From contig JAJQEC010000066.1 of assembly GCA_021201815.1 (NCBI GenBank), positions 46,258 to 110,257 on the forward strand: a stretch of 64,000 bases of DNA, given 5' to 3'. Origin of the DNA: Candidatus Azobacteroides sp. GTDB lineage: Bacteria > Bacteroidota > Bacteroidia > Bacteroidales > WRGA01. Both the position numbers and the translations under genes were made by a program. How positions within the stretch are numbered: position 1 is the stretch's first letter; the number at the start of each line of letters is the position of its first letter. Under the pieces are notes generated by a model that made no database searches, was not told the origin of the DNA, and was given only the letters and a program-made list of their open reading frames with translations. Of the stretch, positions 27,301-35,181 are shown piece after piece.

Positions 27301-27795
27301 AAGGGCACCGTTGCCGGTTCCTTTTTCCACAATACTTACTCCGATCATAGGTTCCCCTTCTTCATCTTTTACGGTACCGGAGATGGTTTTTTTTTCGCCA
27401 AGTGTTTGTTGTCCCTGTGTAGTCATATCTTTCCTGAAAAGGACGACCTGCCGGCCTGTAATTTCATATCCGACATTCGTAGAGGCAAACAACATTCCCA
27501 GAATGGTATCCAGGTTTTTATTCTCTGCCTTGATGCTTACTTTTCTGTCTACGTCTATTAATGTACTGTTATAGAGTAAATGAACATCCGATTTTTCTTC
27601 CAGGTAATTCAGGACCTGTTCTACAGTCACATTTTCCATATTCAACGAGATAGTTGTTTCCTGCGAAGATCCGGGTTGCTGTCCGAAGAGGTTGCAGACA
27701 AATCCTACCAGAAAGAGAGGGATAATTCTTATCCCGACAGGAAGTTTCAGGAACAGGCAATAGCACGTACTGCTGATTTTTTTGTTAGATTTCAT
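24370..27795 (-). CDS. SusC-family TonB-dependent receptor with STN signalling domain
   Basis: A 1,141-residue outer-membrane channel for oligosaccharide uptake. After the signal region (1-40) comes an STN domain (about 47-115: ISLNMENVTVEQVLNYLEEK). Then follow a carboxypeptidase-regulatory-like domain (about 138-210, ISGTVKDEEGEPMIGVSIVE), the TonB-box-like LLDEVVVVGYGTQKRG, the plug (NVRGFGAPLYVIDGIA) and the 22-strand barrel ending in the aromatic FNFGVTLTF. An STN domain is what couples such receptors to FecR/ECF-sigma signalling, in agreement with the FecR gene directly upstream. It heads the minus-strand operon SusC-SusD-DUF3823-GH92-GH97-GH3-esterases-GH. Confidence 0.95.
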   Translation of the reverse strand: MKSNKKISSTCYCLFLKLPVGIRIIPLFLVGFVCNLFGQQPGSSQETTISLNMENVTVEQVLNYLEEKSDVHLLYNSTLIDVDRKVSIKAENKNLDTILGMLFASTNVGYEITGRQVVLFRKDMTTQGQQTLGEKKTISGTVKDEEGEPMIGVSIVEKGTGNGALTDMSGTFSLSVSDKSVLTVTYIGYQTKDVRVGAKSFFEIILEEDNKLLDEVVVVGYGTQKRGNLTGAISSIKSDEIMTTTHSSLAQSLQGKVAGLQIRQQAGEPGEFNTNINVRGFGAPLYVIDGIARDGASEFQRLDPNDIESISILKDASAAIYGFNAGNGVILVTTKKGFKGAPKFVYNGSVGFQSPTNVPKMANAAQLQEMLADANANMGLPPSITKEELEKWKQGAPGYESTDWYDLVMKKHALQTQHNISVSGGNEAVDYFVSFGYYNEEGLVKSNDINYERYTVRSNLSAKLSKYLTADVLLSGRYDTRKNPGEFYWIFKAAQMSLPTESPYANGNPDYLAKTTFDNPLALMNRDVVGYNDSKNKSFQSSWGLTYDAPFLPGLQLKGTAAYDSNNSLAKNLVKPYNLYTYDEATGEYKAEQQNTPARISNSNTDYDRMVLQAQASYKALFNDVHNVGVTLVYEQTKTNMRYSWLQRRYDFYTNDQINQAGKDNQETDGYEEETGNRSYVGRFNYDFAGKYLLEFAFRYDGSYRYHPDNRWDFFPVVSGGWRISEENFMKDNLTWLDNLKFRASYGKVGENAGNPFQYIAGYTVGGNTGYEFSDGSYTSGISSPAIINRDLTWFTATIADIGLDASFFKNRLNIEFDVYQRDRKGLLSRRNVSLPNTFGAELPEENLNTDRVRGIEFMVNHQNKIGDFSYGISVNFNFARTMNRYVEESEFGSSYERWRYMQSNRWSDVLWGYEIEGQFLNYEDIYNSALHETGNYGNNRQLPGSFKFKDINGDGVIDGKDEVPLFWGGQPKLHYGININAAYKGFDLNALLQGSAKYTVRFQEVYGSMLAFNANTPAYFYDRWHLSDPYDLNSEWIPGAWPSIRTSNNGAGMYRESAAFRRDASYLRLKSVEIGYTLPADLVKKFYIENLRIYANGHNLFTFADSFVKAFDPEKIEGAYSAGFNYPLTKSFNFGVTLTF

Positions 27796-28089
27796 ATGTT
27801 ATTTTTATTTTTACATTAAGGTCATATGCAACTGGCATAGTTTAAAATAGCCTCCTATTATGATGGTGTAGATCATGTTTTTCCCCGTTTCGTGAGGAAG
27901 ACCGTTGGTATAGACTTCGTTTCATAGGTTACATTTTCCGGGTAATTGAGTTAGCATCACTGAATGCATTCATCCGGATTAACAAGAAGAACGGAAATAG
28001 AATAAGGGGTTACTCCATTGTCCTTATTATTGAATTTCAGCCTGATTTTTTGTGTATATGTTTCATTTTATTTTACTATTATATATGTG
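27796..28089. other. Leader region between FecR and SusC genes
   Basis: A 294-bp stretch with no gene on either strand. It should contain the sigma-dependent promoter of the SusC operon, but I find no TAnnTTTG box, as expected if a specialised ECF sigma factor is used (inference). Confidence 0.4.
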
Positions 28090-29115
28090 TTATTTTCTGG
28101 TATTGATAATTACCTTCTTTTTTGAGAAACTATAATCCGATCCCTGCTCAGGTTCAATGATGGTGTATTGTACCGGTGCTGTCCTTTTTATCAGCCGGAG
28201 TATTTCGTCCAGGCTTTCTGTGGTAAAAGTAGCGGAGTAAGCATATCCGGGTAATTCTTCTCCTTCCAGTTGTATGTCTACATTGAAATGACGTGAAAGC
28301 CTTCGGGCCACTTCTTGCATACCGGTACGGCGAAAGGCAAGGCGACCGTCTTTCCAACCGGTTTTTTCAATCATATGCACCATCGATACGGCCATGTTAC
28401 CTCCCTGTTTATGATATGCCAGATGTTCTCCTGGCAACAGGTTCTTCTCTATGTTGTTCTTTTTATCCAGCACCTGCACGTTTCCTTCTACCAATGTGAC
28501 ATCGATGCTTTTTTCATCGGTATACCCATTGATATTGAATTCCGTTCCGAATGCACTTACGACTAATTCATTATTAACCAGGACATCAAACCGGTTGTCC
28601 CGGTCGGATTGTACTTTAAAATAGGCTTCTCCCGACAGGTGTACTGCCCGGCTACCGCTTGTAAACCGGTCCGGATAAGACAGGCTTGAGCCGGAATTCA
28701 GCCAGACTTCTGTTCCGTCGGCCAGATTTATTTTTGAAATTGTTCCTGCCGCTGCAGTCACAGTGAATTGCTGAACCGGAGCATCTTTTAATTCCCGGAG
28801 TTCCAGAGCCAATATGCCGGAAAGAATCAGCACCGGCAATAAAAGGATGGCTGCGGCTGAACGGGAAAACATAAGAATGCGGGTTTTTATCCGGTCTTTT
28901 TTTATCCTTTTTAAAAGCTGTTGCCAGTTCTTTTCGGTATCGATGAAAGCTTGCTGCCTGAGTGCGGAAGAGGTTTTCCATAGAAATGCTATTCTTTCTG
29001 CTTCCTGACGAAGCTTTTCGGAATTCCTTATTTCTTTTTCGAATATTTCCTTTTCTTCCGGCGACAACCCGCCTTCTAAATACTTTATTATGTCTTCTGT
29101 TGTTATTTCCACCAT
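28090..29115 (-). CDS. FecR-family anti-sigma factor without an adjacent sigma gene
   Basis: A 341-residue inner-membrane anti-sigma regulator. A cytosolic N-terminal domain (1-80, IIKYLEGGLSPEEKEIFEKE) is followed by one membrane helix (about 84-107, AAAILLLPVLILSGILAL), the periplasmic FecR domain (GTEVWLNSGSSLSYPDRF ... GTEFNINGYTD) and a C-terminal STN-like DUF4974 domain (RLSRHFNVDIQLEGEELPGY). In the common layout, sigma-FecR-SusC, a sigma gene would precede it, but upstream there is only a REP-like element and then an enzyme gene. It is a clear paralogue of the FecR at 35182. It may share the sigma factor at 34587 (inference). Confidence 0.93.
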   Translation of the reverse strand: MVEITTEDIIKYLEGGLSPEEKEIFEKEIRNSEKLRQEAERIAFLWKTSSALRQQAFIDTEKNWQQLLKRIKKDRIKTRILMFSRSAAAILLLPVLILSGILALELRELKDAPVQQFTVTAAAGTISKINLADGTEVWLNSGSSLSYPDRFTSGSRAVHLSGEAYFKVQSDRDNRFDVLVNNELVVSAFGTEFNINGYTDEKSIDVTLVEGNVQVLDKKNNIEKNLLPGEHLAYHKQGGNMAVSMVHMIEKTGWKDGRLAFRRTGMQEVARRLSRHFNVDIQLEGEELPGYAYSATFTTESLDEILRLIKRTAPVQYTIIEPEQGSDYSFSKKKVIINTRK

Positions 29116-29245
29116 CTTTTATTTGCCCTTACATTATCGTTCGGGTTATTTATATTCTTAAGACGTGTGAAATAAGATATACCCTACGGAAAATGTTTTT
29201 TAATTCCGGACAGCTATGGTTTTATTAGTTTTTCAGTTTTGTCAG

Positions 29246-29320
29246 CCGTGGGTTGAGGGTTGAGATATTAGCCGTGGGTTAAGACCGCACGGCTAATAAT
29301 ATACCGCCACTCCGTGGCTG
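29246..29320. repeat. REP-like head upstream of the orphan FecR
   Basis: A truncated head starts at 29246 and a complete head at 29272 (CCGTG...CACGG, then CCGCCACTCCGTGGC). It lies between the FecR gene and the esterase gene, where a sigma gene would be expected. The double head repeats the arrangement at 7323/7340 and 10277/10297. Confidence 0.8.
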
Positions 29321-29331
29321 GCCGATAGGTT

Positions 29332-31845
29332 TTACCGGACAATAAGTTTATGTGTGGTACCATTTATTCTTATCAGATATATGCCAGCAGAGGCAGGATA
29401 CCTGAATTCTCCGGTTGCCGGGCCGGTATATATTGTTTTACCCATGATAGTATAGATTTCTACCGGGATTGTTCCTTCAGTTATAATTACTAACTGTTTC
29501 TCTTCCGCATATACGATAGAGGGAATTTTCACCTTCTTAAGACTTAGTGCTATGCTTCCATCCGAATAATAGCTTGTGCTTTCGGTCACATTCTCTTTTT
29601 CTATCATATCCTGGTCATCTCCTTTGTTAAACTGGATAGAAACCCGTTCTACCGAAGCATCGAAGGTGTAATAATACCAACCTGCCTGCTCAGAGTCTTC
29701 CTGCATCAGGATACCCGGCCACATTTCAAAACCCGGTAAGGGGATACCCAGATCTCCCCAGGCATGGATGTATACAACAGGCCAGTCTACAGGCTTCTGA
29801 AAACGAATCGTAATGCCTTTTTCATCCCGGATATTATTATTTATGCTTCCATCCGAATTGTAATTGGTGCTCTGTGTTACATTTTCTTTGATGATCAGAC
29901 CCTGGTCATCTCCTTTATTAAATTGAATAGATACCTTTTCTACCGAAGCATCGAAGGTGTAGTAATACCAACCGGCATAGTCGGGGTCTGCCTGCATCAG
30001 GATACCCGGCCACACTTCAAAGCCCGGAAGAGGTACACCCTGGTCATCCCAGGCATGGATGTATACGACAGGCCAGTCGGCAGGTTTTTGAAAACGGATG
30101 GTAATTCCTTTTTTATCTCCTATATTATTGTTTACGCTTCCATCCGAATTGTAGTTGGTACTTTGCGTCACATTTTCTTTGATGATCATATCCTGGTCAT
30201 CTCCTTTATTAAACTGGATGGATGCTTTTTTTACCGACCCATCAAAAGTGTAATAATACCAACCATCGTAATGAGGATCTTCCTGCATCCGAATGCCCGG
30301 CCACATCTCAAATCCCGGAAGAGGGATACCCTGATCATCCCAGGCATGGATGTATACGACAGGCCAGTCGGCTGGCTTCTGAAAACGGATGGTAATGGGT
30401 GACGGAGCAGGCTCTCCGGTTCCGATATCCGTGTTGATGCTTCCGTCCGAATTATAATTGGTACTTTCCCTTACATTTTCTTTCACAATCAGCCCATCGG
30501 CATCTCCTTTATTAAATTGGAAAGATACGCTTAAGAAAGAAGGATCGAACGTGTAGTAATACCAGCCCTCGTGCTCAGGATCCGGCTGCATCGGAATACC
30601 AGGCCATGTTTCAAAACCAGGCAGGGGTACACCCTGACCGTCCCAGGCATGGATATTTACGACCGGCCAGTCGGCAGGTTTCCGGAAACGGATGGTAATC
30701 CCTTGTTCCGGTTCTTCGGGCTGATCGGGTATTTCATAGTCTGTCCCGTCTTTTATACTTTGAACCAACGGTTCGAGAATATCGTACAGGTTAGTGACCA
30801 TCTTAGCCGTTCCCTGATTGTTGGGATGTATGCCATCCGAGAAATCACCGGCTTCCAGCCAACCGGTGGAATTGATGAAGTGAACTTTTTTATCACCTGC
30901 TTCTTTCAATTCCTGTACTTTCGAACGAATTACATTTTTAAAGACTTTCGTAAACGGATTCATAATGGTGATATGGGTATCCGGATAATGGCCCCGTATT
31001 CTTTTCAGGAACTTATCCAACCGTTCGGAAAATACTTCATCCGTAGCATTGTATATCCAGGCGACACCATCCGAATCATTGGTTCCCAGAAAGATAAATA
31101 CGATATCCGGCGTATAGGTGGTGAAATCCCACGGGACAAAGGTGCCATCCAGATCCGGCATATACGAATACCTGTAATTCTTCAGCCCGAAATAAAGCGA
31201 ATCCATTCCTACCCGGTCTTCTTCGAAGATGCTGTATCCAGAACAAAGGGCAATAGCGCTGGATGCAATCTGGGTATGGTCACATCCTAACCGATCGGAA
31301 ACCTGCCAGGAATAATTATATGTGTACATTCCGTCAGGGCCTCCGCCTTCTGTGATAGAGTCACCTATGAATTCTATCAATAGTTTCTTTTTGGATTTAT
31401 AGGTTACGGCACCTTGTTCCAATGTAAATCCTTTGAATAATATCTCACTTCCTCCCACACCGGCACCTACAACCAGCGTATGGCGTCCCGGAGCTAAATT
31501 ACCTAAATCCAGGTTCGTTCCGTTCTGAGCATAGACTGCCCTTGGTGCTTCGTCATCTATCTGAATGACAAGGTAAATTCCCTGCTGATTGGCCAGGTTT
31601 ATTTTTACGAAAGTTCCTGTAAAGTCCACGCGCATAGAAGCTGCTGCCCAATGTCCGTGGTAATAATCCGTACGGGTTTTATCCCAACGACCGTTAAATT
31701 GAATGTTCCGGTCTGTGAGGGTTCCATTGCCGGGAGTATTGTATTCTGCATCGTCATCATTTGCCATGGCCGATATCGGAATAGCCAGCAAAAGACTGAA
31801 AAGGAAAAAAGAGAAATACCTTTTTAGAGCTGATATTTTTTTCAT
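29332..31845 (-). CDS. Secreted CE2-like SGNH esterase with four CBM26-like repeats and T9SS tail
   Basis: An 837-residue protein. Order: signal peptide (1-28); jelly-roll domain (about 45-150); SGNH hydrolase (152-360) with Ser163 in FIGDSITEGGG, Asn256 in LGTND, and Asp337/His340 in SDGIHPNN; four starch-binding CBM26-like repeats at 383-475, 484-576, 581-673 and 678-770; T9SS sorting-like end (775-837, IYTIMGKTIYTGPATG). Jelly-roll plus SGNH is the architecture of carbohydrate esterase family 2. Each repeat contains the PADWPVVYIHAWDD and WYYYTFD aromatic blocks. A surface deacylase tethered to alpha-glucan by its repeats is the simplest reading (inference). It starts the group of three minus-strand secreted genes upstream of FecR. 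Confidence 0.85.
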   Translation of the reverse strand: MKKISALKRYFSFFLFSLLLAIPISAMANDDDAEYNTPGNGTLTDRNIQFNGRWDKTRTDYYHGHWAAASMRVDFTGTFVKINLANQQGIYLVIQIDDEAPRAVYAQNGTNLDLGNLAPGRHTLVVGAGVGGSEILFKGFTLEQGAVTYKSKKKLLIEFIGDSITEGGGPDGMYTYNYSWQVSDRLGCDHTQIASSAIALCSGYSIFEEDRVGMDSLYFGLKNYRYSYMPDLDGTFVPWDFTTYTPDIVFIFLGTNDSDGVAWIYNATDEVFSERLDKFLKRIRGHYPDTHITIMNPFTKVFKNVIRSKVQELKEAGDKKVHFINSTGWLEAGDFSDGIHPNNQGTAKMVTNLYDILEPLVQSIKDGTDYEIPDQPEEPEQGITIRFRKPADWPVVNIHAWDGQGVPLPGFETWPGIPMQPDPEHEGWYYYTFDPSFLSVSFQFNKGDADGLIVKENVRESTNYNSDGSINTDIGTGEPAPSPITIRFQKPADWPVVYIHAWDDQGIPLPGFEMWPGIRMQEDPHYDGWYYYTFDGSVKKASIQFNKGDDQDMIIKENVTQSTNYNSDGSVNNNIGDKKGITIRFQKPADWPVVYIHAWDDQGVPLPGFEVWPGILMQADPDYAGWYYYTFDASVEKVSIQFNKGDDQGLIIKENVTQSTNYNSDGSINNNIRDEKGITIRFQKPVDWPVVYIHAWGDLGIPLPGFEMWPGILMQEDSEQAGWYYYTFDASVERVSIQFNKGDDQDMIEKENVTESTSYYSDGSIALSLKKVKIPSIVYAEEKQLVIITEGTIPVEIYTIMGKTIYTGPATGEFRYPASAGIYLIRINGTTHKLIVR
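29536..30699 (-). repeat. Four in-gene tandem CBM26-coding repeats
   Basis: Four units of about 280-300 bp encode the CBM26-like repeats of the esterase. At DNA level, stretches such as ATCCCAGGCATGGATGTATA and CATCCGAATTGTAATTGGT or close variants recur in each unit. The two middle units are the most alike, so duplication is recent and copy number may vary between strains. Confidence 0.8.
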
Positions 31846-31932
31846 AAAGCTATGTTTAAATTATACGGTTATTTATTTCTGACTTACCGGAAAAGAGATA
31901 GGATACGGATAACAAAAATTAACCCGGAAGAA

Positions 31933-31989
31933 AGCCACGTAAGGTTACCGTAAAGGAATCACACGGCTGGTGATAATCATTACGTGGCT
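31933..31989. repeat. Degenerate REP-like inverted repeat
   Basis: AGCCACGTAA (31933-31942) and TTACGTGGCT (31980-31989) are a perfect 10-bp inverted repeat. ACACGGCTGGTGATAAT lies between them, recognisably related to the REP-like family but decayed. It sits between two secreted-protein genes. Confidence 0.55.
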
Positions 31990-32048
31990 ACGCCCGGGTT
32001 ATATCATAGAAACAGATTTAAATATATTCATTCATTAATCTGTTATTA

Positions 32049-33128
32049 TTACTTGATGAACTTCACGATTCCGTCCCCTGTCTTCAGGATATATATTCCT
32101 TTAGGAAATCCGGACATATCCAGGCTGCCTGATTTATCCTGTGCAACGGCAACTCCTGTTATGCTGAAAACAGAAAAAGAAGCGGCATCCACAGTTAAGA
32201 CATCATTTATAAGGGTATATTTCACGTTGGATGGCTGAGCCGGTGTATTTTTTATGCCTGTTGTCCATGGGGCAACCACCTCAAATTCCTGGTCGCCTTC
32301 ATATACAGCCTCTTCCGCTCCGGCAAATTTAAATTGATATTCCATCGTGTTTATAGGATAATCAAAATTTACATCAAAGAAGCGGGAGGGATTGGTAATA
32401 TTAAATACATACACATCGTCTACACCGAAGTAAGTTTTTGCTTTTGTCCGTTCAGGATTTCCTTCATCATACGCTACGGATTTTTCCCAGTCGTTGATTC
32501 CCGAAGTAACGAATAAATCTCCGGTAATATTCGCTCCGACCTGTTCATTGTTCATCAATATAGCTATCGCCGTAGTCGCATTGGCTGCCGGGAGAGATCC
32601 ACCTTCCGGAATAGGATATACCGTTGCAGGGATACCATTTGTTTTTATATCCTGTACAAGCACATGTGGAAAACGGATGTGGAAAGCAGCGCAGTTTATA
32701 TCGGCATCCCGGTCTTTACTGAATACCCGAATGTGCATCACAAAACTTTCACTGTCTGTGGTTGATTCAATGTTACTTACCGCATATAATACACTGGGTT
32801 TCATAGTAATGGAATATACATATCCACCCCGGTGTGTAAGCATCAATTCTGGTTGTGCCAATCCGTATCCCCCGCCAAGATGCCCGTCTCCGGGATTTGA
32901 AGGTACCCATGTCCAGAGAGCCAGGGTAGCTTCATCTAGAATGGCTTTTATATCAGCGGGTTCGTCACTGAGGTCGAAATACCAGGTCACCTCTTCATCA
33001 TAATTGTAAATAACAGGTTCGGTCCATATCCTTTTCGGAACAGAAAGAATCCCTTCCCCCCATTCCTGGGCAACTGAATAACTACCGAATGCAAGACAAC
33101 CCATCAACAAAAAGAATAATTTTTTCAT
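32049..33128 (-). CDS. Secreted protein of unknown function with T9SS-like C-terminus
   Basis: A 359-residue protein with a signal peptide (1-20, LLMGCLAFGSYSVAQ). The body is predicted all-beta, possibly two Ig-like domains, with IWTEPVIYNYDEEVTWYFDL near the N-terminus; this recalls DUF4961-type proteins of Bacteroidota, but I do not recognise it firmly. The last 70 residues (LTVDAASFSVFSITGVAVAQ ... GIYILKTGDGIVKFIK) are a sorting-domain-like tail. It lies between two CBM26-bearing secreted proteins in the same direction, so it is probably part of the same surface assembly. No catalytic motif is seen; a binding role is inference. Confidence 0.65.
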   Translation of the reverse strand: MKKLFFLLMGCLAFGSYSVAQEWGEGILSVPKRIWTEPVIYNYDEEVTWYFDLSDEPADIKAILDEATLALWTWVPSNPGDGHLGGGYGLAQPELMLTHRGGYVYSITMKPSVLYAVSNIESTTDSESFVMHIRVFSKDRDADINCAAFHIRFPHVLVQDIKTNGIPATVYPIPEGGSLPAANATTAIAILMNNEQVGANITGDLFVTSGINDWEKSVAYDEGNPERTKAKTYFGVDDVYVFNITNPSRFFDVNFDYPINTMEYQFKFAGAEEAVYEGDQEFEVVAPWTTGIKNTPAQPSNVKYTLINDVLTVDAASFSVFSITGVAVAQDKSGSLDMSGFPKGIYILKTGDGIVKFIK

Positions 33129-33234
33129 AATACAAATGTTTAATTATTAAAAATAGTAAGTATATAATAATGAGATAAAAGGATCTATATATAGAAAAAC
33201 AGAAATATGAATACTGGTTTATTACATCGTTCAT

Positions 33235-34158
33235 TTAAGGAACCAAAATCTTACAGGTGTCCTTATTTATCCGCAACAGATAGATTCCCGGCTGAACCGG
33301 ATACCTGAACTCATGGGTGGCTGTTCCGGCATATAATAATTTACCTGAAATAGAAAATAAGTGTATCGTAACTGTTTCATTAAAGGAAGCGATAATCGAA
33401 TTTCTTTCTGCACGAACCAGTGGTTTGTTATTCTGAGCCTGCGAAAGAGATACGGTCACATCATAAATAGAACCATCTTCATTATAAGCGGTACTTTCCA
33501 TGCGGTTTGTCATGGTCTGGTCGTTATACAATTCGTTGCTGAAGCCGCCGTTTTCGAAGTCGTTGAAGTTAAAACTTACTATTTTCACAGAGGGCTCAAA
33601 AGTGTATATGTACCAGCCGGGAGCTTCCGCATCTTCCTCCATGATACGGCCGGGCCATGATTCCGGGAATATTACTCCTTCATCGTTCCAGGCATGGATC
33701 CGGATCACATTCCATCCCTCCGGCTTTTTTATCCGGATGGTAATCGAAGCAGGTCCGCTGTAAACAGAGGTGGTGTATTGTGCAGGATCGATTCCGTTTG
33801 CCCAGCCCCGGATCGAAATGCAATTATACGTACCATCATAAGGAATAAATACATAGACTTCATTCTCTTCGTCGTAAAATCCGCCCCATTGGGATGATTC
33901 GCCATCCGGGCCGTACCGTCGCATGGAGATTTCCGTCCAGTCACCATCCGGGACAGTTAATTCATAGAGGTTTTCCTCCGAATCGCTCAGGGAGAACATA
34001 ACCGATTGTTCCGCATTCGCTCCGTCTTTAAAGACCGCACCGAAAGTAGCATCGGCAGCCATCCAGTCCGCACCCGGGAAAAGATAAAATTTGCTGTCGG
34101 AAGCAGATACATGGATTCCCATCCATAAGAGAAGGTAAAACGTAAAGAACTTTTTCAT
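33235..34158 (-). CDS. Secreted CBM26-like carbohydrate-binding protein with T9SS-like C-terminus
   Basis: A 307-residue protein with a signal peptide (1-19). An N-terminal beta domain starts FYLFPGADWMAADATFGAVF. A CBM26-like module follows at about 138-235 (ITIRIKKPEGWNVIRIHAWN ... GWYIYTFEPSVKIVSFNFND), homologous to the four repeats of the esterase at 29332. The tail (VTIHLFSISGKLLYAGTATH) is almost the same as that of the esterase. No enzyme domain is present, so a surface glycan-binding role is likely (inference). It is the first gene of the minus-strand series and is divergent from the sigma gene 428 bp away. Confidence 0.75.
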   Translation of the reverse strand: MKKFFTFYLLLWMGIHVSASDSKFYLFPGADWMAADATFGAVFKDGANAEQSVMFSLSDSEENLYELTVPDGDWTEISMRRYGPDGESSQWGGFYDEENEVYVFIPYDGTYNCISIRGWANGIDPAQYTTSVYSGPASITIRIKKPEGWNVIRIHAWNDEGVIFPESWPGRIMEEDAEAPGWYIYTFEPSVKIVSFNFNDFENGGFSNELYNDQTMTNRMESTAYNEDGSIYDVTVSLSQAQNNKPLVRAERNSIIASFNETVTIHLFSISGKLLYAGTATHEFRYPVQPGIYLLRINKDTCKILVP

Positions 34159-34586
34159 GATATACTTATTAAAAGGTTAAGTAAAATATGTGTTTTTAAA
34201 TTAGACGTACATGAAAAAAAATACCCTATCATTATTTTTAATAAAAATCGGATTTTATGATTTATTTCTTTTTTATCGGATGGAAATAAAAGGATAGATA
34301 CCTTATTTTCAACACATTTCTCAAGTTAAGACTATCTATTTGTTAATAGACCGTAATTTTATGGCTGCCGGCTTGTTTTTATCCGGTAACCTGAACCGGT
34401 GAGAGTACGAAGGAAACGATAAAGTGTTAATTTATAGCGTATGTATGGATTTTTTCTGAATTTTGTATATCTTTACTTTTTAATATCGGGTAAGCAACAT
34501 CCCTATTCCATAAAATGATACCAGGTAAGAATAAAATAGCTATATTAGCTGCGTATAGCCTTAATTTCTATAATTAATTCTCGTTA
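34159..34586. other. Divergent control region between CBM26 protein and ECF sigma gene
   Basis: A 428-bp AT-rich region without a gene. It should carry promoters for both directions. No exact TTTG-N19-TAnnTTTG pair is present; the nearest boxes, near 34460-34475 (ATTTTGTATATCTTTAC), lack the right spacing. Confidence 0.4.
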
Positions 34587-35159
34587 ATGAAAGATTCAAC
34601 AGCAATTGACCAATTATTTTGGAGAATAGCTGTCAAAGATGATGAAAGGGCTTTTCAGGTTCTTTTCTTTGATTTTTTCTCTTCCTTATGTGTGTTTGCC
34701 CATAGATATATAGACAATTGGGAAACCTGTGAGGATATTGTTCAGGATACGTTTTATAAAATCTGGAAAAACAGGAAACAAATAGAAATAAAAACCTCTG
34801 CCCGTAGTTTTCTCCTGACCAGTGTAAAAAATTCGTGTATTGATTATATACGGAAAAAGAATACGGAAATGACATGGGTGGAAAAGGAAACGCAGGACAA
34901 TGCTTTATTAGACAATGCCGGAGATTTGTACTCACATGTGGAACTGGAAGAAATGCTGATGACCGCATTGGCTAAATTACCGGAAAATATCCGGTTGGTA
35001 TTTGAGATGAACCGCTTCGAAGGAAAGACATATAAAGAAATTGCGTCGGAATGCAACATTTCCGTAAAAACGGTGGAGGCATATATGACAAAGTCTCTTA
35101 AATTTCTTCGGAAAGAACTAAAGGATTTCCTGCCATTATTAATTCTTCTATTAATATAG
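34587..35159 (+). CDS. ECF sigma-70 factor (Bacteroidota expansion family)
   Basis: A 190-residue RNA polymerase sigma factor. Region 2 reads FFSSLCVFAHRYIDNWETCE followed by DIVQDTFYKIWKN; region 4 reads LPENIRLVFEMNRFEGKTYK followed by EIASECNISVKTVEAYM. It is followed 22 bp later by a FecR gene, the standard sigma/anti-sigma pair. Substrate binding by a TonB-dependent receptor with an STN domain, such as the SusC at 24370, would release it (known mechanism of the family; the specific link here is inference). The C-terminal LPLLILLLI is unusually hydrophobic but short. Confidence 0.93.
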   Translation: MKDSTAIDQLFWRIAVKDDERAFQVLFFDFFSSLCVFAHRYIDNWETCEDIVQDTFYKIWKNRKQIEIKTSARSFLLTSVKNSCIDYIRKKNTEMTWVEKETQDNALLDNAGDLYSHVELEEMLMTALAKLPENIRLVFEMNRFEGKTYKEIASECNISVKTVEAYMTKSLKFLRKELKDFLPLLILLLI

Positions 35160-35181
35160 GTTACAAATAATACTCCGGCCA

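Noticed and set aside
29764-31290. Plus-strand frames of 212 and 239 codons inside the esterase/CBM26 gene
   Set aside because: Their apparent internal repeats only mirror the CBM26 repeats of the true minus-strand gene.
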